This document shows, piece by piece, positions 42,351 through 51,662 of a DNA stretch of 61,831 nt. This stretch comes from Clostridiales bacterium UBA1390 (GTDB lineage Bacteria > Bacillota > Clostridia > Lachnospirales > Bianqueaceae): assembly GCA_002305315.1 (NCBI GenBank), contig DBQQ01000052.1:146249-208079 (forward strand), read 5' to 3'. A program made the translations under genes and the position numbers. Position 1 is the stretch's first letter; each line of letters starts with the position of its first letter. The notes beneath the pieces are model-generated. The model had not been told where the DNA came from, ran no database searches, and saw only the letters and a list, made by a program, of their open reading frames with translations.

Positions 42351-42612
42351 GTTACAGGCGATGAAGAGAAGAGTAGTGTGTCGATCCTGGCACAGAGAGC
42401 TTTCGGCAGGTGTAAGAAAGAGCAGGATGACAGATGAAGATCACCTTGGAGCCGTGAACCGCCTCTTGGGAAAGGTTCGCCGGGAATGCCCGTTATAGCG
42501 TCGGAGTATCATAGAGGTACTCTAAGAGGCTCTTTGTCGTGAGGCAGGGAGTAAATCAAGGTGGTATCACGAAGCAGCGCTCTCGTCCTTATGAGATGAG
42601 AGTTTTTTTATT
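42351..42612 (+). promoter_or_regulatory. T-box riboswitch, isoleucine specifier
   Basis: The leader contains the Stem I elements AGAGAG and GGTGTAAG. The specifier context GATGAAG-ATC-ACC has ATC (Ile) at 42440-42442, and the T-box AAGGTGGTATCACG is at 42558-42571. The terminator CTCTCGTC/GATGAGAG with TTTTTTT is at 42580-42609. Uncharged tRNA-Ile should stabilise the antiterminator and turn on yebC-ileS. This fills the gap of about 340 bp between genes. Confidence 0.93.
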
Positions 42613-42646
42613 GCAAAGGGCTGTAGAAGAGGAAAGGGAGAGAAAA

Positions 42647-43378
42647 ATGTCAGGACATTCAAAATTTGCGAATATTAAGCATAAGAAGGAAAAGCAGGAC
42701 GCCAAGCGCGGTAAGATCTTCACTAAGCTGGGCCGTGAGATTGCGGTAGCGGTGAAGGAGGGCGGCGCAACGCCAGAGGCAAATAGCAAGCTTCGGGACG
42801 TCATTGCCAAGTGTAAGGCCAACAACATGCCGAACGATACGATCATGCGCAGCATCAAGAAGGCGGCTGGCGAGGGCAGCGGGATTACCTACGAGTCCAT
42901 CACCTATGAAGGCTACGGCCCGGGCGGTACCGCGATCATGGTAGAATGCCTGACGGATAATAAGAACCGTACGGCGGCAAATGTGCGTCATGCCTTCTCC
43001 AAGAATGGCGGCAACATGGGCACCACAGGTTGTGTCTCCTTCATGTTTGATAAGAAGGGACAGATTATCATCGAGCTGAAGGAAGGCATGGATGAGGATG
43101 AGTTGATGATGCAGGCGCTGGATGCGGGAGCGGAGGATATGCAGTCCGAGGAGGACTCCTGTGTGATTCTGACGGCGCCGGAGAACTTCTCCGAGGTGCG
43201 TGAAAACCTGGAGAAAGCAGGCATCGAGATGGTCGAAGCGGATATCAACATGATTCCGCAGACGATGGCAAACCTGTCCGATCCAGAGGCCGTGGAGAAG
43301 ATGGAGAGCCTGCTGGATATGCTGGAAGACGACGATGATGTGCAGAATGTGTGGCACAACTGGGATGAGGAAGAATAA
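42647..43378 (+). CDS. yebC: YebC/PmpR family regulatory protein
   Basis: The 243-residue product begins [20 protein letters not shown] and contains [23 protein letters not shown], highly conserved in the family. YebC-type proteins are described as transcription regulators and, more recently, as factors helping ribosomes at difficult sequences. AAAGGGAG lies before the ATG. It is the first gene behind a T-box for isoleucine and is 27 bp before ileS, so it is co-regulated with the synthetase. Confidence 0.95.
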   Translation: MSGHSKFANIKHKKEKQDAKRGKIFTKLGREIAVAVKEGGATPEANSKLRDVIAKCKANNMPNDTIMRSIKKAAGEGSGITYESITYEGYGPGGTAIMVECLTDNKNRTAANVRHAFSKNGGNMGTTGCVSFMFDKKGQIIIELKEGMDEDELMMQALDAGAEDMQSEEDSCVILTAPENFSEVRENLEKAGIEMVEADINMIPQTMANLSDPEAVEKMESLLDMLEDDDDVQNVWHNWDEEE

Positions 43379-43405
43379 AGGCGGATTCATAAGAGAGGAC
43401 AAAAA

Positions 43406-46400
43406 ATGTATAAGAAAGTTTCGACAGACCTGAATTTTGTAGGACGGGAAGCGGAAGTCCTGGATTTCTGGAAGGAACAGAATGTGTTTGAAGAGAGTGT
43501 GAAGCAGCGGGAAGGCGCGCCGTCTTACACGTTTTATGACGGCCCACCGACCGCGAATGGGCGCCCCCATATCGGTCATGTACTGACCCGTGCCATCAAG
43601 GATCTGATCCCCAGATACCGTACGATGAAGGGATACCAGGTGGTTCGTAAGGCGGGATGGGATACCCATGGCCTGCCGGTGGAACTGGAGGTCGAGAAGC
43701 AGCTTGGTCTGAATGGAAAGGATCAGATCGAGAAGTATGGCATCGAACCTTTCATCGAGAAGTGTAAGGAAAGCGTATGGACCTATAAGGGCATGTGGGA
43801 AGAATTCTCCGACAAGGTGGGATTCTGGGCGGATATGAATGATCCGTACATCACGTATGACAATTCCTATATCGAGTCCATGTGGTGGGCGCTGAAGAAG
43901 ATGTGGGACGAGGGCCTGCTGTACAAGGGTCATAAGATCGTTCCCTACTGCCCGCGTTGTGGGACGTCCCTGGCCAGTCACGAGGTGGCGCAGGGTTATA
44001 AGGATGTGGAAGAGGAGACCGTATACGCTCGGTTTAAGGTGAAAGGCGAGGAGAATGCCTACTTCCTGGCCTGGACGACGACGCCCTGGACACTGCCCTC
44101 GAACGTGGCCCTCTGCGTGCATCCGGATCTGGAATACGTAAAGGCGAAGCAGAACGATACGACATATTATCTGGCGGAAGGCATGGCAGAAGCTGTATTG
44201 GGAGAGGATTATGAGATCCTGGAGCGGTATACGGGCAAGGATCTGGAGTATAAAGAGTATGAGCCGCTGTTCCCCTTTGCCAAAGCGGAGAAGAAGGCTT
44301 GGTATGTGACCTGTGCAGACTATGTCACCCTGGGAGAGGGTACGGGCATCGTACACATTGCGCCGGCTTTTGGTGAGGACGACTCCAAGGTAGGACATCG
44401 GTATGACCTGCCCTTTGTGCAGATGGTGGACGCGAAGGGAAATCTCTCTGGCGGTACCTACTGGGATGGTACCTTCGTGAAGAAGGCAGATCCGGAGATC
44501 ATCGAGTGGCTGCGAGAGCATGGCCTGCTATACAAGACGGCGCGGTATACGCATTCGTATCCCCATTGCTGGCGCTGCGGCACACCGCTTCTGTACTATG
44601 CTAAGGATACCTGGTTCATTGCCATGACCAAGGTGCGGGATCGTCTGGTGGCCAATAATAAGACCGTCAACTGGATCCCCAAGTCCATCGGGGAACGCCG
44701 TTTCGGCGATTGGCTGGAGAACGTGGTAGATTGGGGTCTGTCCCGAGATCGGTACTGGGGAACTCCGCTCAATATCTGGGAATGTGAATGCGGACATCGG
44801 GAGGCGATCGGCAGTATCGCAGAGCTGAAGGAAAAGGGACAGAATGTTCCGGATGACATCGAGCTGCACCGTCCCTTCGTGGATCAGGTATATCTGACCT
44901 GTCCGGAGTGCGGGAAAAGCATGAAGCGCGTGCCGAACGTCATCGACTGTTGGTTCGATTCCGGTTCCATGCCTTTTGCGCAGTGGCACTATCCCTTCGA
45001 GAATGAGAAGATGTTCAAGGAGCATTTCCCGGCAGATTTCATCAGTGAGGCCGTGGATCAGACTAGAGGATGGTTCTATACGCTGATGGCGATTTCGACG
45101 GTATTGTTTGATCAGGCGCCGTATAAGAATGTCATCGTGCTGGGTCTGGTGCAGGACGAGAATGGACAGAAGATGAGCAAATCCAAGGGGAACGCTGTGG
45201 ATCCGATGGAGATGCTTGAGAAATTCGGAGCGGATGCGATACGTTGGTATTTCTATACGAACAGCGCGCCGTGGCTGCCCTCGAGGTTCTACGAGGGCGC
45301 CGTAACAGAGTGCCAGAGAAAATTCCTGGGAACGCTTTGGAACACCTATGCGTTCTATGTGTTATACGCGGAGATCGACCAGTTTAATCCCATGGAGCAT
45401 GCGCTCGTGGAAGATGAACTATCGATCATGGATCGCTGGTTGCTTTCGAAGCTGAATACGCTCATTTGTACGGTGGATACGCATCTGGAGAATTATCGTA
45501 TCACCGAGGCGGCGAAGGCGCTGGAAGACTTCGTAGACGAACTGAGCAACTGGTATGTACGCCGTGGCCGTGAGCGGTACTGGGGAAAAGAAATGACAGC
45601 GGATAAGATCAACGCCTATATGACGCTGCACGAGGCGCTGGTAACCGTGGCCAAGCTGGCAGCGCCCATGATCCCGTTCATGTCGGAGGAGATCTATCTG
45701 AATCTGGTGGCTGGACTGGATCCTGCTGCGCCGAGGAGCGTTCATCTGTGCGACTATCCGGTCTGTGACGAGAGCCGGATTGATCCGGAACTGGAGAATG
45801 CCATGGAAGAGGTGCTTGAGATCGTGGTAGCGGGCCGCGCCTGCCGAAATAACGCAGCGATCAAGAACCGTCAGCCTATCGGTCGTATGTATGTGAAGAC
45901 GCCGAAGGAGGCGCTTTCCGACGAATACGCGGCCGTCATCCGCGACGAGCTCAATGTGAAGGAGATCTTATTCACGCAGGATGTACGGGATTTCACAACG
46001 TATACATTCAAGCCGCAGCTTCGGACCGTAGGGCCCAAGTACGGTAAGCTTTTGGGCAAGATCCGGACCCTGCTGACAGAGCTGGATGGCAATGAGGCCA
46101 TGGATATTCTGCGCAGCGGCAAGCCGCTATCCTTTGATATCGAAGGGACGGCTGTCGAGCTTGCGGAGGAGGATCTTCTGATCGAGTCCACGCAGAAGAG
46201 CGGATTCATGGCAGAGACGGAAGGCGAGCTGACCGTCGTACTGGACACCAATCTGAGTCCGGAACTGCTGGAAGAGGGCTTCATGCGGGAAGTCATCAGC
46301 AAGCTGCAGACGATGCGAAAGGAAGCCGGTTTCGAGGTGACAGACCATATCGAGGTATCCTACTGGGGAAGCGAACATGCCCAGAAACAGATCCAGGTCA

Positions 46401-46528
46401 ATGAACAGACCATTGCCAAGGAAGTATTGGCAGATCAGATATTCGAGGGCGGTTCTCTGGAAGGAGCTTACGAGAAGGAATGGAACGTGAACGGCGAAAA
46501 GGTTTCCTTTGCCGTGAAGCGAGTATAA
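43406..46528 (+). CDS. ileS: Isoleucyl-tRNA synthetase, eukaryote-like type
   Basis: The 1040-residue class I synthetase has the HIGH motif in RPHIGHVLTR near residue 50, KMSKS near 592, a CP1 editing domain (WTTTPWTLPSN, GTGIVHIAPAFGEDD) and an anticodon-binding domain. The length and the FYDGPPTANGRPHIGH and GWDTHGLPVELEVEK context are those of the second, eukaryote-like bacterial IleS class. It attaches isoleucine to tRNA-Ile and is governed by the upstream T-box. Confidence 0.97.
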   Translation: MYKKVSTDLNFVGREAEVLDFWKEQNVFEESVKQREGAPSYTFYDGPPTANGRPHIGHVLTRAIKDLIPRYRTMKGYQVVRKAGWDTHGLPVELEVEKQLGLNGKDQIEKYGIEPFIEKCKESVWTYKGMWEEFSDKVGFWADMNDPYITYDNSYIESMWWALKKMWDEGLLYKGHKIVPYCPRCGTSLASHEVAQGYKDVEEETVYARFKVKGEENAYFLAWTTTPWTLPSNVALCVHPDLEYVKAKQNDTTYYLAEGMAEAVLGEDYEILERYTGKDLEYKEYEPLFPFAKAEKKAWYVTCADYVTLGEGTGIVHIAPAFGEDDSKVGHRYDLPFVQMVDAKGNLSGGTYWDGTFVKKADPEIIEWLREHGLLYKTARYTHSYPHCWRCGTPLLYYAKDTWFIAMTKVRDRLVANNKTVNWIPKSIGERRFGDWLENVVDWGLSRDRYWGTPLNIWECECGHREAIGSIAELKEKGQNVPDDIELHRPFVDQVYLTCPECGKSMKRVPNVIDCWFDSGSMPFAQWHYPFENEKMFKEHFPADFISEAVDQTRGWFYTLMAISTVLFDQAPYKNVIVLGLVQDENGQKMSKSKGNAVDPMEMLEKFGADAIRWYFYTNSAPWLPSRFYEGAVTECQRKFLGTLWNTYAFYVLYAEIDQFNPMEHALVEDELSIMDRWLLSKLNTLICTVDTHLENYRITEAAKALEDFVDELSNWYVRRGRERYWGKEMTADKINAYMTLHEALVTVAKLAAPMIPFMSEEIYLNLVAGLDPAAPRSVHLCDYPVCDESRIDPELENAMEEVLEIVVAGRACRNNAAIKNRQPIGRMYVKTPKEALSDEYAAVIRDELNVKEILFTQDVRDFTTYTFKPQLRTVGPKYGKLLGKIRTLLTELDGNEAMDILRSGKPLSFDIEGTAVELAEEDLLIESTQKSGFMAETEGELTVVLDTNLSPELLEEGFMREVISKLQTMRKEAGFEVTDHIEVSYWGSEHAQKQIQVNEQTIAKEVLADQIFEGGSLEGAYEKEWNVNGEKVSFAVKRV

Positions 46529-46548
46529 AAGAAAGGGGGAAGGCGAGC

Positions 46549-47154
46549 GTGAAGAAAACGATGATGGTATGGATTCTGATACTCTTATGCGGGTTTGGCG
46601 CCTGTTCCTACTCAGATGAGAGTGAGAAGGCGCCGGATAACTGGCCGACATACGCGGTGGGCAGCATGACCTTCCCCTGTGAAGCAGGATGGACGGCAGC
46701 CGATGTATCCACTTTTGAGGATGCCGCGGCAGAGCCATTCTCTCTGCTGGAAACGACCAATCATGTGGAGTGGGTCGGCTGTATTGCCAGTCCGGAGTGG
46801 ACGGATGGATCGAGGAATTATCTGGCCATTTCCTACCTTCAGATGTCGTCCAACGTGACCGATTCCATGATGGAAGAGCAGGTAGCCCAGCTTGCCAATC
46901 TGAGAACGACGTTTCTGACAGCGGGTATGACGACTACCATACTAACGGAACCGCAGATGGTCCGTTATGGAGATCATACGGTATTGATCTACTCCTGCCG
47001 GTTCACGCTGGAGGATGGGGATAACGTGATCGTTCAGGTGGGTATGATCGGGCACGGAGATCGTCTGTACCAGTTCCATTACGTGGACAGCCAATCCAGC
47101 AGTCAGGGCAAGGTCCTGGCCCAGATTTTGACGGGGCTTTCGTGGCTCGAATAG
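46549..47154 (+). CDS. Secreted lipoprotein of unknown function
   Basis: The 201-residue product has a lipoprotein signal peptide with lipobox FGAC (Cys19), then a soluble domain of about 180 residues. That domain contains MTFPCEAGWTAADV and WTDGSRNYLAISYLQMS and looks like the clostridial lipoproteins of single-domain stress type. I cannot name the family. The start is GTG after AAGGGGGAAGG. It follows ileS by 20 bp and ends at a terminator. Confidence 0.82.
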   Translation: MKKTMMVWILILLCGFGACSYSDESEKAPDNWPTYAVGSMTFPCEAGWTAADVSTFEDAAAEPFSLLETTNHVEWVGCIASPEWTDGSRNYLAISYLQMSSNVTDSMMEEQVAQLANLRTTFLTAGMTTTILTEPQMVRYGDHTVLIYSCRFTLEDGDNVIVQVGMIGHGDRLYQFHYVDSQSSSQGKVLAQILTGLSWLE

Positions 47155-47167
47155 AACGATCAGAGAG

Positions 47168-47216
47168 AAGTGCTGTTGCATCGCAGATTTTAGCGATTGC
47201 GACAGCACTTTTTTTG
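47168..47216 (+). terminator. Terminator of the yebC-ileS-lipoprotein transcript
   Basis: A long stem, AAGTGCTGT...CGC with GCG...ACAGCACTT (47168-47184 / 47193-47210, minor mismatches), ends in TTTTTTT. Confidence 0.92.
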
Positions 47217-47267
47217 TTTTGAAAGAAAAAGGAAGATCATACTGCATGAAAAATGAGAAGAAAAGAG

Positions 47268-47296
47268 TTGATTTTTTGTGGAAAATAGGATAGAAT
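47268..47296 (+). promoter_or_regulatory. Promoter of the AraC sensor gene
   Basis: TTGATT, a 17-nt spacer and TAGAAT lie 29 nt before the start. A further TATAAT occurs at 47301-47306. Confidence 0.65.
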
Positions 47297-47325
47297 GAAG
47301 TATAATCTATTCTGGGGGAATGAGC

Positions 47326-49614
47326 ATGTCATCGCGAAAAAGACTGCAGTATACGTTTTTCACGAAAATTTTTACAGCATTTGCGCTCCTTGTCGCGGCA
47401 TTGATGGCATTGTGCGGAGTCGCTTTTGACAAAAGCATGCAGCGATATGCGGAAGAGCGAATTGGAGAGGCGAGACTGAGCAATCAGGCGCGTTTGGAGG
47501 AATATATGCAGGAACTGACCGGAAGTTTGCAGCGGGACGCGCTGAATCTGTCGCAGATCTTGGCACAGAGCGAGATAAGTAGCAAGTCCGCGGCGATCGG
47601 CGAACTCAGAGAGGCGCAGTCCAAACTATCGGCGGCGAACCGGACGAACACGATGTTGCTGTCCATGTATCTGTATTTGGAAGAGCCGGGATATGTAGTG
47701 ACCTCCTATAATGGGTGTTATCGTCTCGAAAGCTTCCTGGATCAGGAATGGCTGGCGCCTTACCAATCTCTTGACAGTATCGATAACAGTACATGGATGT
47801 CCGTACGAAGGGTCCATTCTTTATATAGTCCAACGGGAAAAGATGAGGGTGAGCCAGTTTTGACTTACATCTATCGTCTGTCTTCTTTTACTACGCCCGG
47901 TCTTTCGGGAGTTTTGATTTTTAATGTGGACGCTAAGGAACTGGCCTCCAGGCTGAATGCGGGATACGACGGCCGCCAGGAGTATGTACAGGTTATTGAC
48001 GAGACCGGGAGCGTTTTATGTGATCCCGTGAGAAGTCAGATGGGGATGAATCTATCTGAAGAGACACATATCGGGAGAATCCTGAAGGATCCGAAAAAAT
48101 CAGGCTATTTCACGACGGATATAGACGGCGAGATGATGTTAGTCTCCTGGTATCGTTCTGAATTTGAAGATTGGATCTTTGTGGACGTGAGTTCTGTGGA
48201 GACAATGAATACGCTGGCGCAATCGTATGTGAACGGATTGCTGCTCATCCTTGGAGGCATCCTTATAGCGGGGCTTCTGGGAGCGTTCGGACTCAGTCGA
48301 TATCTGTATAATCCGGTGAAACAGTTGACGGATGAGATCCTGCGTGGAGAAGTCTTTGCGGGCAATCGAGGAGACTTGGCACTCTTAAAACGGGCAATCT
48401 CGAACATGAAGCAGGAAGAGGAACGACTGCGTAAGAATCAGGCGGAAGATAAGACGAAACAGGAAGAGGCTTGGCTGCGGACAGCTCTTCTCAATGGATA
48501 CCAACCGCAGGAGGCGCCGGAGGGACTGAAAGCACTGGTTTCCGGCAAGGTCATTCGGGTTGCCTATCTGCGGTTTTATCTGCAGGATGAGCGATGGGGA
48601 AAGATGGACGGAGAAGAAAGCTGTTACTTTCGGGATTTACTGTGTCAGCTGTGGAGCCAGATGATGCAGGAGAATCAGTATACGGGACGGGAAGTGTATG
48701 TAGGCAAGAGGGGCGTGTATCTGCTGATTCTGGGGGGAGAGGAGAGAGAACTTTGCGCACTGCTCGGCAGATACATTCAATATGTACAGGAGAATTTTCA
48801 GATTCATATGGCGGCAGGCGTCTCTCGCGCCTGTGAGAATCTGCAGGAAGCTATGGCGGCTGGAGAAAAGGCGCTGCGAGCCTCTGGACGGGTCTTTTTC
48901 CGAGGTTGGGGATCAGTGATCACGGAGGAGGATTTACCCATGGAAAGGGCGGAGGAATACGTGTATCCTGCGGGGGAGGAGAAAGAACTTATGGAGAGCC
49001 TGGATAGCGGCAATGAGAAATGGATCCGACAGGCAGTCGGAAATTATTGTCAGCAGATCCGTCAGATGCCCTCTTTGACGGTGGAACATGCGGTGCTGAT
49101 GCTGCATCAATTGACGGGAACCATTCTACAGAAACTGTCGGAACGGGTCGGTGATGAGGAACAGGTGATGGAATACAGCCGCAGGATTCATGGGATATTC
49201 AGTATACAGGGATATTCTCTGCAGGAGTTTGAGCAGGATTTCGGCGACTGCTTGTGTACCCTGTTTGGGTGCGTTAGACAGGAAGAGGGGGGAGCGGGGT
49301 TGTATTCACAGATCTTAGCATATATTCAGGAACATTATCGAGAAAACATCGGTGCGAATGAGATTGCAGAAGCCCTCGGAATCAGTTATTCGTATACGCG
49401 AAAGATCTTCAAGGAACATTCCGGTGTGAGTCCGTCAGATTACATTCATCAGCTGCGTATCCAGGATGCCAAGAGGATATTGATGGAAAGCAGCAAGCCT
49501 GTGATTCAGATCGCAGAAGAAGTGGGGTATAACAATGATCAGAGTTTTCTACGGGCATTTAAGAAATGGGTCGGAATGAGTCCGGCGGTTTATCGTAAAG
49601 AGAGAAATTCATAA
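47326..49614 (+). CDS. Membrane-bound AraC family sensor-regulator
   Basis: The product has about 762 residues. It has one N-terminal helix (about 13-33), an extracellular sensor domain of about 250 residues, a second helix (about 302-322), a linker and a C-terminal AraC double helix-turn-helix (IGANEIAEALGISYSYTRKIF, IAEEVGYNNDQSFLRAFKKWVGMSP). Such one-component sensors often regulate adjacent carbohydrate ABC importers. It lies just before module A and is the only regulator in this region, so it probably controls one or both modules. The second ATG is preferred (7 nt after GGGGG). Confidence 0.9.
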   Translation: MSSRKRLQYTFFTKIFTAFALLVAALMALCGVAFDKSMQRYAEERIGEARLSNQARLEEYMQELTGSLQRDALNLSQILAQSEISSKSAAIGELREAQSKLSAANRTNTMLLSMYLYLEEPGYVVTSYNGCYRLESFLDQEWLAPYQSLDSIDNSTWMSVRRVHSLYSPTGKDEGEPVLTYIYRLSSFTTPGLSGVLIFNVDAKELASRLNAGYDGRQEYVQVIDETGSVLCDPVRSQMGMNLSEETHIGRILKDPKKSGYFTTDIDGEMMLVSWYRSEFEDWIFVDVSSVETMNTLAQSYVNGLLLILGGILIAGLLGAFGLSRYLYNPVKQLTDEILRGEVFAGNRGDLALLKRAISNMKQEEERLRKNQAEDKTKQEEAWLRTALLNGYQPQEAPEGLKALVSGKVIRVAYLRFYLQDERWGKMDGEESCYFRDLLCQLWSQMMQENQYTGREVYVGKRGVYLLILGGEERELCALLGRYIQYVQENFQIHMAAGVSRACENLQEAMAAGEKALRASGRVFFRGWGSVITEEDLPMERAEEYVYPAGEEKELMESLDSGNEKWIRQAVGNYCQQIRQMPSLTVEHAVLMLHQLTGTILQKLSERVGDEEQVMEYSRRIHGIFSIQGYSLQEFEQDFGDCLCTLFGCVRQEEGGAGLYSQILAYIQEHYRENIGANEIAEALGISYSYTRKIFKEHSGVSPSDYIHQLRIQDAKRILMESSKPVIQIAEEVGYNNDQSFLRAFKKWVGMSPAVYRKERNS

Positions 49615-49631
49615 AAATGAACCTTCATGGG

Positions 49632-49706
49632 AGCAAAAGTGAGGCATCGTGGAAAGCGACGCCTCGTTTTTTGTCAAAAATGATAGAGCAAAAAGCAAAA
49701 GTGAGG
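49632..49706. promoter_or_regulatory. Direct repeat AGCAAAAGTGAGG before module A
   Basis: The 13-bp sequence occurs at 49632-49644 and 49694-49706. The second copy ends 1 bp before the -35 of the module A promoter. Direct repeats at this place are typical AraC-type activator sites. The first copy lies at the start of the regulator gene's terminator. Confidence 0.5.
49641..49672 (+). terminator. Terminator of the AraC sensor gene
   Basis: GAGGCATCG pairs with CGACGCCTC (49641-49649 / 49657-49665, one mismatch) and is followed by GTTTTTT. Confidence 0.88.
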
Positions 49707-49707
49707 A

Positions 49708-49736
49708 TTGAAAGAACGAAAATACGGTGATAATGT
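49708..49736 (+). promoter_or_regulatory. Promoter of module A
   Basis: TTGAAA, a 17-nt spacer and a poor -10 (TAATGT) suggest an activator-dependent promoter next to the direct repeat. Confidence 0.5.
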
Positions 49737-49792
49737 TGAACTATCAGCTAAACCATTTCAAAAAAATTATTCAAAATCACGGAGGTGAAACG

Positions 49793-50710
49793 ATGCAGGG
49801 AAGGAAACGAAGAGTCAGTTACTATATTAAGCGGGATTGGATCCTGTACGCGATGCTGATTCTGCCAATGGCATATTATATCGTATTTAAGTATGCGCCC
49901 ATGTATGGAGTGACGGTAGCCTTTAAGAATTATAACATTTTTAAGGGAGTGATGGGCAGCGAATGGGTGGGTCTTAAGTATTTCCAAACCATATTCGCGA
50001 TGGACGAGTTTTACCGGGTATTTCGGAATACGTTGATGCTGAATGTCTTAGATCTTTTATTCAGCTTCCCGGCGCCCATCATCCTGGCCATCATGTTATC
50101 GGAGATGAAAGGGGCGATTTACAAGCGGGTCTCACAAACCATTATCTATCTGCCCTACTTTATTTCCTGGGTCGTGATCGGAGGCATCTCTCTGCAGCTT
50201 TTCGCGCCGGAGAGCGGTCTGATCAATATCATTATCCGCAGGCTCGGCGGCGAGAGCGTTCCGTTCCTGACAGAGAAATGGCATTGGCTCTTTACATACT
50301 GTGGCGTTGGCGTATGGCAGAGTGCGGGATGGAACTCCATTCTCTTCATCGCGGCCATCGCAGGAATCAATCAGGAACTATACGAAGCGGCCACGGTGGA
50401 TGGCGCCGGACGGTTCCAGCGGATCTGGCATATCACGCTGCCGGGAATCCGTCCGACGATCGTGATGATGCTGATCCTGCGCATGGGTTCTCTGGTCAGC
50501 ATTGGATTCGAGCGTCCTTATGTGATGGGAAATACCATGGTTCGAGAGTTTTCAGACGTCATCAGGACCTATGTGTATCGGATCGGACTGGAATCCTCCA
50601 ATTTCAGTCTGGCAACGGCAGTGGGCCTGTTCCAGTCTGTCATCGGGATGATTCTTTTGCTGTTGACTAATGCGATCGCCAATAAGGTGGATGGCGGCGG
50701 TATATTCTAA
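49793..50710 (+). CDS. ABC sugar importer permease, LplB type (module A)
   Basis: The 305-residue product has six helices and the EAA-type loop with LYEAATVDGAGRFQRIWHITLPGIRPT. It resembles LplB/YtcP-family permeases that import oligo-uronides or complex glycans. GGAGG lies 8 nt before the ATG. It is the first gene of module A (permease, permease, binding protein, serine hydrolase, esterase pair). No ATPase gene is nearby; the MsmX-like ATPase at 11.2 kb may supply energy. Confidence 0.93.
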   Translation: MQGRKRRVSYYIKRDWILYAMLILPMAYYIVFKYAPMYGVTVAFKNYNIFKGVMGSEWVGLKYFQTIFAMDEFYRVFRNTLMLNVLDLLFSFPAPIILAIMLSEMKGAIYKRVSQTIIYLPYFISWVVIGGISLQLFAPESGLINIIIRRLGGESVPFLTEKWHWLFTYCGVGVWQSAGWNSILFIAAIAGINQELYEAATVDGAGRFQRIWHITLPGIRPTIVMMLILRMGSLVSIGFERPYVMGNTMVREFSDVIRTYVYRIGLESSNFSLATAVGLFQSVIGMILLLLTNAIANKVDGGGIF

Positions 50711-50723
50711 GGGGGTGAAGCGG

Positions 50724-51605
50724 ATGAATACACGTATAAAAGAGAAAACATTTGATGTATGCAACTATATTCTCATGACGGTGATCGTGATCATTTGCCT
50801 GATTCCTTTTGTCTATGTGATCTCGCTGTCTTTGAGTTCAACGCGGGCTGTGCTTTCTCGCGAGGTCTTCTTTTGGCCCGTGGAGTTTGATCTTGTTTCC
50901 TATGAGAATGTGGTGAGTGATCCCACCATCATGCCGGCTCTATGGATGAGTGTGAAGACCACGGTGCTGCATACGCTGATCGCCATGGTACTCACGATTC
51001 TCACGGCCTATCCGCTGTCTCAGAAGCGGCTTAAGGGTCATCGGGCCATCATGATGATCATCCTGTTCACGATGTTTTTCAATGGCGGCATCATACCGGA
51101 TTATCTGCTGGTCAATTCTCTGGGACTCACGAACAATATGTGGGGAATCATCATTCCCTGCGGCATCAACACGTTTAACGTGATCATCCTGCGAACCTTC
51201 TTCCTCAACTCCATTCCGGCAGGATTGCAGGAGGCGGCGCAGATCGACGGATGTAATGACTTTATGATTCTGGTTCGAATCGTGCTGCCGCTGTCAAAGC
51301 CGGTCTTGGCAACCCTGGCTCTCTTCTATGCGGTAGCGCGCTGGAATGGTTTTCAGGACGCCAAGTTCTATATCAATAAGCAGGAGCTCTACACCCTGCC
51401 GCAGAAAATCAATATGATTATCAACAGCAGCCAGCTCTCCAGCCAGACGATGATGAACAATCCGCAGCTGGCGGAGCAGAGAACGGCGGAAGAGGGAATC
51501 AAAGCGGCGAGTATCGTATTCACGACACTGCCCATTCTGTTGGTATATCCCTGGCTGCAGAAGTATTTTGTACATGGCGTGATGATTGGCGCTATCAAGG
51601 AATGA
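50724..51605 (+). CDS. ABC sugar importer permease, LplC/YtcP type (module A)
   Basis: The 293-residue partner permease has six helices and the loop GLQEAAQIDGCNDFMILVRIVLPLSKP. It starts 13 bp after the first permease, behind AAGGGGGTG. A short stem-loop follows the stop before the binding-protein gene. The two permeases form the membrane channel. Confidence 0.93.
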   Translation: MNTRIKEKTFDVCNYILMTVIVIICLIPFVYVISLSLSSTRAVLSREVFFWPVEFDLVSYENVVSDPTIMPALWMSVKTTVLHTLIAMVLTILTAYPLSQKRLKGHRAIMMIILFTMFFNGGIIPDYLLVNSLGLTNNMWGIIIPCGINTFNVIILRTFFLNSIPAGLQEAAQIDGCNDFMILVRIVLPLSKPVLATLALFYAVARWNGFQDAKFYINKQELYTLPQKINMIINSSQLSSQTMMNNPQLAEQRTAEEGIKAASIVFTTLPILLVYPWLQKYFVHGVMIGAIKE

Positions 51606-51611
51606 GCTCAT

Positions 51612-51626
51612 CCTGACTGGGTCAGG
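51612..51626 (+). other. Intercistronic stem-loop before the module A binding protein
   Basis: CCTGAC-tgg-GTCAGG forms a small hairpin without a T-run. It may be an RNA processing or stability element. Confidence 0.5.
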
Positions 51627-51662
51627 TTAGAGAATATATTATCATTAAAAGGAGGTTTTCAA

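Noticed and set aside
42659..44521. 620-codon minus-strand reading frame opposite yebC and ileS
   Set aside because: It is antisense to two certain genes, and its composition follows their codon bias. No ribosome site is present.
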